In this document: one piece after another, positions 45,646 through 54,667 of the stretch | How the letters are laid out: the number at the start of each line of letters is the position of its first letter | Position numbering within the stretch: the first letter of the stretch is position 1 | Assembly (NCBI GenBank): GCA_938011325.1 | Contig: CALLUD010000010.1 | Coordinates: forward strand, 46,665-110,664 | Length of the DNA stretch: 64,000 nucleotides | Direction of reading: 5' to 3' | Source: an uncultured Spartobacteria bacterium | GTDB taxonomy: Bacteria; Verrucomicrobiota; Verrucomicrobiia; Chthoniobacterales; JAATET01 | The notes under the pieces: model-generated | Database searches by the model: none | The model's input: the letters and a program-made list of their open reading frames with translations, nothing else | What the model was told of the DNA's origin: nothing | Translations under genes and position numbers: made by a program

Positions 45646-46779
45646 ATGTTCAAAACCCGCGAGCAAATCGAAAGCGAGGAGACGCTGACCCTCGCCCCCT
45701 ACGCGTGCAAGGCCGCCGAGTCGCTCGGGCGCGCGCACCGGGAATCGAAACACCCCTATCGCACCGATTTTCAGCGCGATCGTGCGCGAATCATTCACTC
45801 CGCCGCCTTTCGCCGACTCGATGGCAAGACCCAGGTCTTCCTCAACGGCACCGGCGACCACTATCGCACACGCCTCACGCACACGATCGAAGTCGCATCG
45901 ATTGCGCGAACCATCGCGCGCGCGCTTTCGCTCAACGAGGATCTTGCCGAGGCCATCGCGCTCGCGCACGACCTTGGGCATTCGCCGTTTGGTCACAGCG
46001 GCGAGGAAACGCTCGACCGGCTGATGCGCCGGCATGGCGGATTCGATCACAACGAACAAAGCCTGCGCGTCGTCACGTTGCTGGAATCAAAATATCCGCG
46101 GCACCCCGGCCTGAACCTCACCTACGAGGTCATCGAGGGCTTGCAGAAGCATCGCGAATCCTACGTCGCTCCGGATGGCACCACGTATCATTCTCCTTCG
46201 CTCGAAGCGCAGGCGGCCGACTTCGCCGACGAGATCACCTACTCGAGCCACGATCTCGATGATGGACTCGATGCCGGCCTGCTCGACCCGAAGATGCTCG
46301 AGGAACTTCCCATCTGGGCCGAGGCCCGCATGCTCGCGGAGCGCGAGTTCCGGAAAATGGATCCCACGGAACGCCGCGGCTACATCATCCGCTGCATCGT
46401 CAATCGCGAAGTGGAGGATCTCGTGATCAACAGCGGCCGCGCGATCACGAAGTCCGGCGTGGCGTCGGTCGCGGACGTCCGCTCACAAAAGCGCCGCCTC
46501 ATCCAGTTCAGCCCCGAGACGCGGCGTGGAAACGCGCAGTTGAGGAAATTTCTCTACGAAAATCTCTACTACAATCCGGCGGTCGCCGAGGCGAACCGGC
46601 GCGGGTGCGAGTTGCTGGAGGCGTTTTTCAAACGGATCGTCGAAAAGCCGTCCCTACTCGGCCGCAAGGCGGCGCGTCGCATCAAGAGCGAGGGCCTGCA
46701 CCGCACCATCGCCGACTATCTCTCGGGCATGACCGATCGCTACTGCATCGCTCAAATGCGCGCGCTCGAAGGACGCTGA
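45646..46779 (+). CDS. dgt: Deoxyguanosinetriphosphate triphosphohydrolase-like protein
   Basis: 377 residues, HD-domain dNTPase that releases tripolyphosphate from dGTP or other dNTPs. HPYRTDFQRDRARIIHSAAF-RRLDGKTQVF (about 36-65), RTRLTHTIEVASIARTIARA (His 1) and AIALAHDLGHSPFGHSGEET (HD pair) are canonical, as are GGFDHNEQSLRVV, LTYEVIEGLQKH and DEITYSSHDLDDGLDAGLL. Length fits the type 2 dGTPase-like group. Its last 126 bases lie opposite the end of the HupE/UreJ-like gene. Confidence 0.93.
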   Translation: MFKTREQIESEETLTLAPYACKAAESLGRAHRESKHPYRTDFQRDRARIIHSAAFRRLDGKTQVFLNGTGDHYRTRLTHTIEVASIARTIARALSLNEDLAEAIALAHDLGHSPFGHSGEETLDRLMRRHGGFDHNEQSLRVVTLLESKYPRHPGLNLTYEVIEGLQKHRESYVAPDGTTYHSPSLEAQAADFADEITYSSHDLDDGLDAGLLDPKMLEELPIWAEARMLAEREFRKMDPTERRGYIIRCIVNREVEDLVINSGRAITKSGVASVADVRSQKRRLIQFSPETRRGNAQLRKFLYENLYYNPAVAEANRRGCELLEAFFKRIVEKPSLLGRKAARRIKSEGLHRTIADYLSGMTDRYCIAQMRALEGR

Positions 46780-47961
46780 CGCCAGCTCCGCGCCGGGCTT
46801 CCATTCGATCCGCTCGACGGTCCAGTAAACCGCCACGCACGCAATCAGTGCCGACGCCGGCCGCGCCACGCAACGGGAATACCACGGCTTGTTGCGCCAC
46901 CAGCCCACCGCGAGAAAGGCCAGTGCCAGCACCGCGATCTGCCCAAACTCGACGCCGATGTTGAAGGCAACCAGCGCCTCAACAAACTGATTTCCCGGGA
47001 GCCCCAATTCCTCGAGGACACCGGCGAAGCCGAGCCCGTGAATGAGTCCGAAACCGAAAACGACAGCCACACGCCACGGCGAAACCCGGGTCGCGAAAAG
47101 GTTCTCGATGCAGATGAACGCGATCGACGCGGAAATGATCGGCTCGACGATCTCGGGCGGCAGTCGCACCACCCCGTAAAGCGAGAGTGCAAGCGTGACG
47201 GAGTGCGCAACGGTGAATGCCGTCACCTGCCAGAGCAGCCCGCCAATGCGCGACCCGAGAAAGAAGATTCCGAGCACGAAAAGGATGTGATCCAGCCCCT
47301 TGGGCAGAATGTGCTGGAAGCCGAGTGCGAGATACATCGCGAACACTCCAGGGAATCCACCGCCGACCTCCACCTCCGGCTCGCGAGGAGAAAACGACAC
47401 CGCCACGTTTTCGCAAAAGCGTCCCGCCGGAGCCTTTCGGAACTGCGGCACGCCGCCCGGCAACTCGAACGAAACGAGCACGTCGCCGATTGCCTCGGGA
47501 AATTTCAGCGCCAGCTCGGTTGTCGTCACCGGCACCGATCCCTCGACGAGCAAACTGAGCATGATCGGCAATCGCGGCTCGCGCCCCGAACTCACCCATT
47601 CCTCGATCTGCCGGCGCGTCGGGAAATCCACCACGGTTCCCTCGAACTCCTTCCCATCGGCGCGCACCCGGAAGCTGTTCTGAAATCGCCGGCGCACCTT
47701 CTCCAGTTGCGCGTCGAGCTCGTCCGGTGGCGCCTCGATCATCGCCATCATGTCGGCGTCGGCGACCCGCTCCGGCAGGTCGTTCAACAAATACGCCGGC
47801 ACGTCGAATCGCAGGCGCACCTTGTAGGCGCCGTTCGCGGAAAACTCCGCCGATGCTCCCGCGAAGACCCAGTTGTGCGCCCGCGCGCTCGAAGTCGGCC
47901 ACGCCACGGCCGCCATCAGCAGCCATGCCGCGAAGATCGCCCACCTACCGGCCGACTTCAC
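46654..47961 (-). CDS. HupE/UreJ-type membrane protein with periplasmic N-terminal domain
   Basis: About 435 residues from GTG 47961 (a TTG at 47982 is possible). Signal peptide AIFAAWLLMAAVAWPTSSARA, then a beta-rich domain (VRLRFDVPAYLLNDLPERVA ... VSFELPGGVPQF) and a C-terminal HupE/UreJ-type membrane domain with FQHILPKGLDHILFVLGIFF, VAHSVTLALSLYGVVRLPPE and FGFGLIHGLGFAGVLEELGL, His-rich as expected for metal handling. Homologous domains normally end about WTVERI; the last 42 residues here are antisense to dgt. It overlaps the GH38 gene by 17 bases. Function probably metal (nickel-like) transport or related, not proven. Confidence 0.8.
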   Translation of the reverse strand: MKSAGRWAIFAAWLLMAAVAWPTSSARAHNWVFAGASAEFSANGAYKVRLRFDVPAYLLNDLPERVADADMMAMIEAPPDELDAQLEKVRRRFQNSFRVRADGKEFEGTVVDFPTRRQIEEWVSSGREPRLPIMLSLLVEGSVPVTTTELALKFPEAIGDVLVSFELPGGVPQFRKAPAGRFCENVAVSFSPREPEVEVGGGFPGVFAMYLALGFQHILPKGLDHILFVLGIFFLGSRIGGLLWQVTAFTVAHSVTLALSLYGVVRLPPEIVEPIISASIAFICIENLFATRVSPWRVAVVFGFGLIHGLGFAGVLEELGLPGNQFVEALVAFNIGVEFGQIAVLALAFLAVGWWRNKPWYSRCVARPASALIACVAVYWTVERIEWKPGAELASASFERAHLSDAVAIGHAREIVGDGAVQALALDATRRLAAE

Positions 47962-50900
47962 GCGATTGCCACAATTGCTCAATGATCTCCGGCGGCAGCG
48001 CGTCGTTCCAGACGGTCATCCCGCTCACCTCGCCCTTGAGTTTCCGCTCGCGATCCCACGGATCCACCGGCAGCAGCTCCACGACGCGATCGTCGTCCGC
48101 CAGCGCCACATCCGTCTCGGCGATGAGCTCCGCGTTCTTGTAGAGACGCATCGTCTTTCCATCGTAGGCCGCCGTCAGCATCTGCCATTTCCCGACGTCC
48201 AGCGGCGTTGACGTCCTGACATCGGCATTGGCCGTCCAGAAATGGATGCCACTGCCAAACTTCGCAAAATAGCGGCCCTGGCCTTGTTTGTCCTCGGTCG
48301 ATCCAAAGCCGGCGATGAGCGTGCGATTCTCGGGCTGCTGAACAGGTCGGACGAAAAGATTCAGCGTCCAGGCATCCCTGGAAGCCGTCGGCAGGCCGTC
48401 CACTTCCATCCGGTTTGTGGCCCGTTCAATGCCATCCTTCTGACGGAACACCGGCCCCTTCACGACCACGTCCACGCCCTGCGCTTCCATGGCGTTGCGC
48501 GCGGGCGACGTGTCCCGGATGCCACGCACTCCGATCTGCATGTCCTGCTCGAGAGGCTTGTCGAGGATGATGAGAACGCTGCAATCATCGGCCTTCACCG
48601 CCTTCACTTTGCGATCCCGAATCGCAAAATTTTCCGGAGATTGTGCGCTTTCCGGGTCGATTTGCTCGGAAAATTTGAGACGGATCTGCGGCGAATCCAC
48701 CATGGCATCGGCGGAGACAACCGTCGGCGGCGTCGAATCCTCAACCCGCACGGTGCGCGATGCCACCGGCCCGGGCTTCGAAGACAGGAAGGCTCTCGCT
48801 TTCACCGTCGTCGTCGATGCGATGCGGATCGGCCCGGTCACTTCCGGAGATTCCAGCGTCGGGTCGGAGCCATCCGTCGTGTAGCGAACCGGTCCATCAT
48901 GATAGAGCGGCGGATGAATCGTCACTTCGACGACATCGTTCGATACGCCATCCGGTGCGACGATGCCCGGCGTGCGGCCACCGGTCTGATGCGATTCCAG
49001 CGTGTCGTAAAGCGGGCGCGCAGGCGTTACTTTCGGGAAGCCATCCTTTACCAAGGTCATGGCCGCGATGCGGATCCGGGGGTTGTCCGGCAACGTCACG
49101 GTCGTCGCATCCTTCGGCACGGCGAGCACGTATTTGAAAAGGTAGCTGTATTGGTAAAAGGCGTTGCCGTCCTTCGGATGATGCCGGTGCGAGGCAAACC
49201 ACGCCACCGGATCCCGCCTTACATAGCCCGGCACGAGTCCGGTCCTTGGATTCGACCATTCAAACGCCTCCTCAGGCACGTCGCCGCCCCACAAGCGATT
49301 GTCCCACAGACCGACATAACCGCTCCAGTCCTGCACGTGCACCGTCTGCTCGCTGTTGCCGACCTTGAAAACTCCGCTCGCGGCACCGTCCGAAGCGGCT
49401 GCGAGCAGATGGAGCCGATCTCCGGCGTCGGCGGGCAACTCGATCGTCTGTCCTTCGCAGGCCACGGCATTGTTCGCGCCATTCTTCGTGGACCCCATCA
49501 CGAACTTCACCCCTTCGCGCTCGATCTCCGCCGGAATCATCTCCGCCGGATACGTCCGACCCTCCCCGTCGAATTTTCCATCGCTCCGGTTCCGATCGGT
49601 GGACGCCACGTCGAGGTTGAACGGCAGTTTGACCGGCGTGGAAACCGGAGGCTCGACCTTCACCGGGGGGCTCGCGAGCTGCACCGCCAGCGTCTTCAAT
49701 CCAAACCGCCCGATCTCGAATTCAACCGCGCCATCCGCAGGCTTCATCTCGGCCACGAGGTGCTCCTGTCCATTGAGCTCCGCGACCTTCTCGATCGCGG
49801 TGGCGGCCCGCAGCGTCACCTTCGCCGGCGATCCCGTCAGCTCCCGGAATCGAACGACGATCGCATCGGAATCCTCGGCCTTTTTGATGGCGATGATCGC
49901 GACCTGCGGATTGTCGACCTGGAACAGCGAGAACGTTTTGCCGAGCGCGCCTTCATGCGGACGCGTGATGAACGGGACCAGCGGCTGGTTCATGCGCGCC
50001 GCCTGCCACGCGACATCGCTCTGTTCCACCGGTCCCGGATGCCCCGCGAGCGCATACAAAATCCGGTGCCGACCGATGTCCTGACTCTCCTGGTCCTGAT
50101 AAACCCCTCGCACCGCCGGCGTGTAAAGCAGCGTCAACCGCAGCGTGTCGTCGGCGGGTTTGTCCGAGCCGTATTTCGCCTCGGTGAGCACCGCGACGCC
50201 GTAGTCGTCCGTGCTCAGATCAAACCACTCGTGCTGCGGCACCTCGTATTTCTTCGGCTCGTTGTTGCCGCGCTTCACGATGCCAAGCTGCGAGTCGTAG
50301 GACGCCATCGGATTCGAAACGGTGAGCGGAAATGCCGCCTTGAAGCTCACTCCCTTCGTCATCCAATCCACGTCGAGCGGCATCTCGATGCGATTGCCCG
50401 AGTCTCCTGCGGTCAGGCGAATCTGCTGCACGAATTTCGAACCGCGCGCCTCGCGCTCCACCTCCAGTGCGACACGCACCGGGCCCGCCTCGGCAATCCG
50501 CACCTTCGCCGGGCCATCGACCACGCCAATCGGCGGCTTCTGCCGGTCGCTCCAGTCCATGTTCCATGCCGGGTATTCCTGCGGGCGCTCATGCAGGAAC
50601 TGGAGTTGCACCGGCGCGGAAAGCAGCTCGCGATTCGCGACCTTGTCGAAAATCGAGGCGACATCACCGGCTCCATTGAGCCGCACGCGATACCGGGCGT
50701 TCTCGACCTCCGAGTTCGTCACCCGCAGCGGACTCTCGGCGACATAGCCCGTCTCGCTGGGACGCACGTCGAAGACCGCAACCCCCACCGACGGCACCTT
50801 CGCGAGAAAGAGAATCTTCAACGACGTCTCCGTGCGATCGAGAACCTGTGTCGGCACCGCGTTGCCCGCCGGATCGTGCACCACCACCCTTGCGGGCGCG

Positions 50901-52231
50901 CCATCGGGAAAGTAAACCGTCGCTTCGACGGGATCCTCCCGCTCGATGGAAAGCGGGTTGTAAACGATCAGCGGCGTTCCGGTCGCCGTGGTGTCCATCG
51001 CGGCCGCGACGCCGGCGACGGCGTTGATCTCCGTTTCCGCAAGCAGGTTCGCGGCGAGGATTTCGTCGTTCCACGCGTATTCATAGGCCTTCGGCAGACT
51101 CGTGCCCGGCAGGATGTCGTGCATCTGCGAGCCGAGGATCAAATTCCACGCGTCGTAGAAGACCTTCGAGGGATACTTCACTCCACCGAGCCACATCGCG
51201 GCGACCGATGCCCGCTCCGCCGCATCCGCCAGCAGCTCGTTCTTCTTGTTCCAGCGCTTCATCATCGCCTGCGAGGTGATCGACCCTGCGGAATGCTCCG
51301 TGAGCAAAAACTCGCCGTCGTAGCTGGGCAGTTTCGCGATCTGCTCCGGCGTCAGCGTCTTGAACATCGCATCCGCCTCCGACGAGATCACCCGCACCGG
51401 ACCATCGGTCTTCACACTCTTCGAAATCCACTCGACCGAGTCCTCGCCAGGCGCGCCGCCTTTGTCGCCGGTGCCGTAATAGTGGTAGTCCACGTATACG
51501 CCGGTCGCGTCGCCGGTTTCCTTGATCCGATTCTCCCACTTCTCGCTGCGGGCGAGGTTTTCCTCGACCCTGCCGGTGTAGGCACCGGGATCAAGCGCCG
51601 CGACCACCTCCGCGCCGTCGGGGCCAATCCAGCGGCCAACCTTGAACGGAATGCCCACCGCGGAACCCCAGCTCAGCTTCTGCGTCGAAAAGCCGTCCAG
51701 TCCGCAATGTCGGAGAATCGATGGCAACGCCCATGGAAAGCCGAAACAGTCGGGCAGCATGAATTCCCGGCTCGACTTCCCAAACTCGCGCTCGAAAAAC
51801 CGGTTGCCGTAGAGCACATGCCGGATCAACGACTCCGTCCCCGGCACAACCGAGTCGCCTTCATCGACCGACGATCCCGCCGGGAACCACCGCCCCTCGG
51901 CGACGGCCTTTTTTACGAGCTCGTAGTCCTCCGGATAATACTCCTTCATCATCTCGTAGCGACGAGAGCCCGTGAAATTGAAGAGGTATTCCGGATACTT
52001 CCGGATCAGCGCGATGTTGTCGTGAATCGTGCTCGGGATGAAATCCCGGATCGTCTTCACGTAGGTCCACCGCCACTCGGTGTCGAGGTGCGCATAGCCG
52101 ACGACGTAAAGGGTCTTTTCCTTCGACAGATCGACCGGCTTCTTCTTGTCCGACTGGGCACGGCCCGGCGGAATGCCGCCGGCAAGCAAAACGACGGCCA
52201 GGAACGGAATGAGACGGAAAGGTTTTCGCAT
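47945..52231 (-). CDS. Large secreted GH38 alpha-mannosidase with C-terminal accessory domains
   Basis: 1428 residues from ATG 52231, signal peptide MRKPFRLIPFLAVVLLAGGI. The GH38 catalytic domain has LYVVGYAHLDTEWRWTYVKT (about 41-60, zinc site) and REFMLPDCFGFPWALPSILR (about 152-171), whose Asp is the nucleophile. The helical and beta domains follow to about 880. Then come a CHB_HEX_C/Fn3-associated module (YTTDGSDPTLESPEVTGPIR, near 1140), an Ig-like SbsA/Big_5 module (IRLKFSEQIDPESAQSPENF, near 1200) and a LamG/concanavalin-like domain (GKWQMLTAAYDGKTMRLYKN, near 1370). Typical GH38 length is 800-1000, so about 400 residues are accessory, carbohydrate- or surface-binding. It removes alpha-mannose from glycans outside the cytoplasm. 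Confidence 0.9.
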   Translation of the reverse strand: MRKPFRLIPFLAVVLLAGGIPPGRAQSDKKKPVDLSKEKTLYVVGYAHLDTEWRWTYVKTIRDFIPSTIHDNIALIRKYPEYLFNFTGSRRYEMMKEYYPEDYELVKKAVAEGRWFPAGSSVDEGDSVVPGTESLIRHVLYGNRFFEREFGKSSREFMLPDCFGFPWALPSILRHCGLDGFSTQKLSWGSAVGIPFKVGRWIGPDGAEVVAALDPGAYTGRVEENLARSEKWENRIKETGDATGVYVDYHYYGTGDKGGAPGEDSVEWISKSVKTDGPVRVISSEADAMFKTLTPEQIAKLPSYDGEFLLTEHSAGSITSQAMMKRWNKKNELLADAAERASVAAMWLGGVKYPSKVFYDAWNLILGSQMHDILPGTSLPKAYEYAWNDEILAANLLAETEINAVAGVAAAMDTTATGTPLIVYNPLSIEREDPVEATVYFPDGAPARVVVHDPAGNAVPTQVLDRTETSLKILFLAKVPSVGVAVFDVRPSETGYVAESPLRVTNSEVENARYRVRLNGAGDVASIFDKVANRELLSAPVQLQFLHERPQEYPAWNMDWSDRQKPPIGVVDGPAKVRIAEAGPVRVALEVEREARGSKFVQQIRLTAGDSGNRIEMPLDVDWMTKGVSFKAAFPLTVSNPMASYDSQLGIVKRGNNEPKKYEVPQHEWFDLSTDDYGVAVLTEAKYGSDKPADDTLRLTLLYTPAVRGVYQDQESQDIGRHRILYALAGHPGPVEQSDVAWQAARMNQPLVPFITRPHEGALGKTFSLFQVDNPQVAIIAIKKAEDSDAIVVRFRELTGSPAKVTLRAATAIEKVAELNGQEHLVAEMKPADGAVEFEIGRFGLKTLAVQLASPPVKVEPPVSTPVKLPFNLDVASTDRNRSDGKFDGEGRTYPAEMIPAEIEREGVKFVMGSTKNGANNAVACEGQTIELPADAGDRLHLLAAASDGAASGVFKVGNSEQTVHVQDWSGYVGLWDNRLWGGDVPEEAFEWSNPRTGLVPGYVRRDPVAWFASHRHHPKDGNAFYQYSYLFKYVLAVPKDATTVTLPDNPRIRIAAMTLVKDGFPKVTPARPLYDTLESHQTGGRTPGIVAPDGVSNDVVEVTIHPPLYHDGPVRYTTDGSDPTLESPEVTGPIRIASTTTVKARAFLSSKPGPVASRTVRVEDSTPPTVVSADAMVDSPQIRLKFSEQIDPESAQSPENFAIRDRKVKAVKADDCSVLIILDKPLEQDMQIGVRGIRDTSPARNAMEAQGVDVVVKGPVFRQKDGIERATNRMEVDGLPTASRDAWTLNLFVRPVQQPENRTLIAGFGSTEDKQGQGRYFAKFGSGIHFWTANADVRTSTPLDVGKWQMLTAAYDGKTMRLYKNAELIAETDVALADDDRVVELLPVDPWDRERKLKGEVSGMTVWNDALPPEIIEQLWQSREVGR

Positions 52232-52357
52232 GGAGCCAGGGGAGCGGTCTTCGAAGCCCAACAAGGTGCTCGCCATCGCGCACCCGTGCAACGTTTTCCG
52301 CCCAATCTTCGCCTTCCCCTCGCCGCCCGTCTTCCACTACCTTGTCACCCTTTCACC

Positions 52358-52645
52358 ATGAGCAGTCCCGAACTTGACGTCCGCTACGTCGCGAACCTCG
52401 CCCGCATCGATCTCAGCGAGGAGGAGATCAGCCGTTTCCAGTCCCAGCTCGGCCGTGTGCTGGAATACGTCGAGCAGCTCAACCAGGTCGATGTGTCCGG
52501 GGTGGAGCCGACCGCTCATGCAAATCCCGTCTACAACGTCTTCCGCCCTGACGAGCCGGGGAAGAGCCTTCCAAAGGAACTCGCCCTCAAGAACGCGCCG
52601 CACTCCGCCAACGGTCTCGTAATGGTCACCAAGGTCGTCGAATAA
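52358..52645 (+). CDS. gatC: Asp-tRNA(Asn)/Glu-tRNA(Gln) amidotransferase subunit C
   Basis: 95 residues: MSSPELDVRYVANLARIDLS-EEEISRFQSQLGRVLEYVEQ-LNQVDVSGVEPTAHAN is the GatC fold, ending ALKNAPHSANGLVMVTKVVE with the APxxxxGxxxVPKV-type tail that wraps GatA and GatB. It stabilises the amidotransferase complex. gatA follows after one base. The gene is divergent from the mannosidase across 126 bases. Confidence 0.94.
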   Translation: MSSPELDVRYVANLARIDLSEEEISRFQSQLGRVLEYVEQLNQVDVSGVEPTAHANPVYNVFRPDEPGKSLPKELALKNAPHSANGLVMVTKVVE

Positions 52646-52646
52646 C

Positions 52647-54095
52647 ATGGAAATTTTCGAGCTCTCTCTTTCCGAACTGCAGACGCGGCTCCGCGCCGGC
52701 GAGCTTTCCGCCGTGGACGCCATCGACGCACTCGAGACGCGCATTTCCACCGTTGACCCGAAGGTCCGCGCTTACCTCTCGCGCGATCTCGAAACCGCCC
52801 GCAAGGAGGCCGCGCAGGCGGATCCTTCGAAGCCTCTCGGCGGCCTGCCAATCGGCATCAAGGACGTCATCAACGTCGCCGGCGAGCCCTGCACCTGCGG
52901 CTCGAAAATGCTGGAGAATTACCGCGCTCCCTACGACGCGACCGTCATCACGAAACTGAAGGCGGCGGGCGCGATTCCGTTCGGACGATTGAACATGGAC
53001 GAGTTCGCCATGGGCTCGTCCACGGAAAACTCGGCCTATCATCCCACCTGCAATCCTTGGGACCTCTCCCGAATCCCCGGCGGTTCCAGCGGCGGCAGCG
53101 CCGCAGCGGTCGCGGCTCGCGAGGCATTTGCCACGCTGGGATCCGACACCGGCGGCTCGATCCGCCAGCCTGCGGCGCTCTGCGGCTGTGTCGGCCTCAA
53201 GCCCAGCTACGGGCGGGTCTCGCGCTACGGCCTCGTCGCGTTCGCCTCGTCGCTCGACCAGATTGGCCCGTTCGCGCGCACGACTCGCGATTGCGCCATG
53301 GTGCTCAATGCCATTGCCGGCCGCGATCCCATGGACTCCACGTCGCTCGACATTCCGGTTGACGATTGCACCCGGCTCCTCGGGCAGGACATCAAGGGCC
53401 TCAAGCTCGGCATTCCGAAGGAATACTTCGTCGATGGCATGGACGCGCAGGTGCGTGCCGCGGTCGAGGCTGCGATCAAACAGTGCGAGTCGCTCGGCGC
53501 CGAGCTCGTGGAGGTTTCCCTGCCCCACACGGAATACGCCGTGGGCGTTTACTACATCATCGCGACGGCCGAGGCCTCCGCGAACCTCGCCCGCTTCGAC
53601 GGCGTTCGTTACGGGCATCGCGCGAGCAATCCCAGCGATCTGCTCGACCACTACAAGCGCACCCGCGAGGAAGGCTTCGGCAGCGAGGTGAAACGCCGTA
53701 TCATTCTCGGCACCTACGTCCTCTCGAGCGGTTATTACGACGCCTACTACCTGCGCGCGCAGAAGGTCCGCACGCTCATCCGCAAGGACTTCACCGACGC
53801 CTTCGAGAAGTGCGACGCGCTGATCTGCCCGACGTCACCCGACCTTGCCTTCAAGCTCGGCGAGCGCACGGACGACCCGCTCCGCATGTATCTCGCGGAC
53901 ATTTTCACGATCGCGGCAAACCTCGCCGGAACGTGCGGCGTGAGCGTGCCCTGCGGATTCGGCGAAGTGGATGGCGCCAAACTCCCGATCGGCGTGCAGT
54001 TCCTTGGCAAGCCGTTCGACGAAGCGCGCCTCCTGCAGGTCGCCCACGCCTACGAGCAGTCGACCGACTGGCATCGTGCCGCGCCCGCGCTGTAA
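52647..54095 (+). CDS. gatA: Asp-tRNA(Asn)/Glu-tRNA(Gln) amidotransferase subunit A
   Basis: 482 residues, amidase-signature enzyme that releases ammonia from glutamine for misacylated tRNA correction. The Ser-cisSer-Lys triad: Lys in GLPIGIKDVINVAGEPCTCG (about 67-86), cis-Ser and nucleophile Ser in PGGSSGGSAAAVAAREAFAT-LGSDTGGSIRQPAALCGCVG (about 143-183). GEVDGAKLPIGVQFLGKPFD closes the core. gatB is not in the window, so it is encoded elsewhere. A perfect nine-pair hairpin encloses the stop codon. Confidence 0.96.
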   Translation: MEIFELSLSELQTRLRAGELSAVDAIDALETRISTVDPKVRAYLSRDLETARKEAAQADPSKPLGGLPIGIKDVINVAGEPCTCGSKMLENYRAPYDATVITKLKAAGAIPFGRLNMDEFAMGSSTENSAYHPTCNPWDLSRIPGGSSGGSAAAVAAREAFATLGSDTGGSIRQPAALCGCVGLKPSYGRVSRYGLVAFASSLDQIGPFARTTRDCAMVLNAIAGRDPMDSTSLDIPVDDCTRLLGQDIKGLKLGIPKEYFVDGMDAQVRAAVEAAIKQCESLGAELVEVSLPHTEYAVGVYYIIATAEASANLARFDGVRYGHRASNPSDLLDHYKRTREEGFGSEVKRRIILGTYVLSSGYYDAYYLRAQKVRTLIRKDFTDAFEKCDALICPTSPDLAFKLGERTDDPLRMYLADIFTIAANLAGTCGVSVPCGFGEVDGAKLPIGVQFLGKPFDEARLLQVAHAYEQSTDWHRAAPAL

Positions 54096-54105
54096 ACGCG
54101 GGCGC
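54081..54105. terminator. Nine-pair hairpin enclosing the gatA stop codon
   Basis: GCGCCCGCG (54081-54089) and CGCGGGCGC (54097-54105) pair perfectly around a seven-base loop containing the gatA TAA. It lies between gatA and the convergent EF-hand gene stop at 54117. There is no T-run on either side, so if it ends transcription it is not a classical Rho-independent terminator. Confidence 0.45.
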
Positions 54106-54116
54106 CGTGAAAATCC

Positions 54117-54548
54117 TCACCGCACGTAGGCGCGACGCTTCTCGAGAGCAACCTGGAATTCCTCCCAGGTAACGGCGCCGCTGCCGTCCACGTCGGCTTC
54201 ATCAAACGGCGCAGCCAGGCGGTTGCGGATCAGATCGCTTTTCATCGCCTCTTCCTTGGTGAGCTTGCCGGTGCCGCTCACATTGAGCTTCCGGAACGTC
54301 GCCGGGTCCCCGCCGTCCGCTACGAACTCGTCCTCGGTGATGAACCCGTCACCGTTCTTGTCGTAGAGGGCATACAACTGCTCGATCATGAAGTCCTCGT
54401 ATTCCTTGCGGGACACGCGGCCATCGCCGGATTTGTCGGCCTTCTTGAACAGCTCCTCCACCGTCGGGGCTTTGGACTGCGACGTCGTCGCGCATCCACC
54501 AAGCACGAGGATTCCAAGCAGGCAACCGGAGACGAGAGGAAGTTTCAT
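54117..54548 (-). CDS. EF-hand calcium-binding lipoprotein
   Basis: 143 residues with lipobox LVLGGC in MKLPLVSGCLLGILVLGGCA, so a lipoprotein with the acyl Cys near residue 19. Calcium-type loops: DKSGDGRVSRKE (about 38-49), DKNGDGFITEDE (about 63-74) and DVDGSGAVTWEE (about 119-130), each with acidic residues at positions 1, 3, 5 and 12; a fourth, NVSGTGKLTKEE, lacks the first Asp. Bacterial EF-hand lipoproteins of this kind are common in planctomycetes and verrucomicrobia; the partner is unknown. Confidence 0.88.
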   Translation of the reverse strand: MKLPLVSGCLLGILVLGGCATTSQSKAPTVEELFKKADKSGDGRVSRKEYEDFMIEQLYALYDKNGDGFITEDEFVADGGDPATFRKLNVSGTGKLTKEEAMKSDLIRNRLAAPFDEADVDGSGAVTWEEFQVALEKRRAYVR

Positions 54549-54667
54549 AAGTCTGGTGCATTCAGCGGAATTCCTCGGTGCCGGTCAATTTCCGATTCGC
54601 CGTCCCGCCCCGCGACCTGCCGCGAATCAGCTCGCAAATTCTCTGACCCCGATCAATATCTCCGCTG

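Noticed and set aside
48242..52645. A 1467-codon plus-strand open frame antisense to the GH38 gene and fused in frame to gatC
   Set aside because: It is Arg/His-rich without any domain, mirrors the third-position bias of the mannosidase, and gatC has its own start. It is an artefact of GC-rich codon use.
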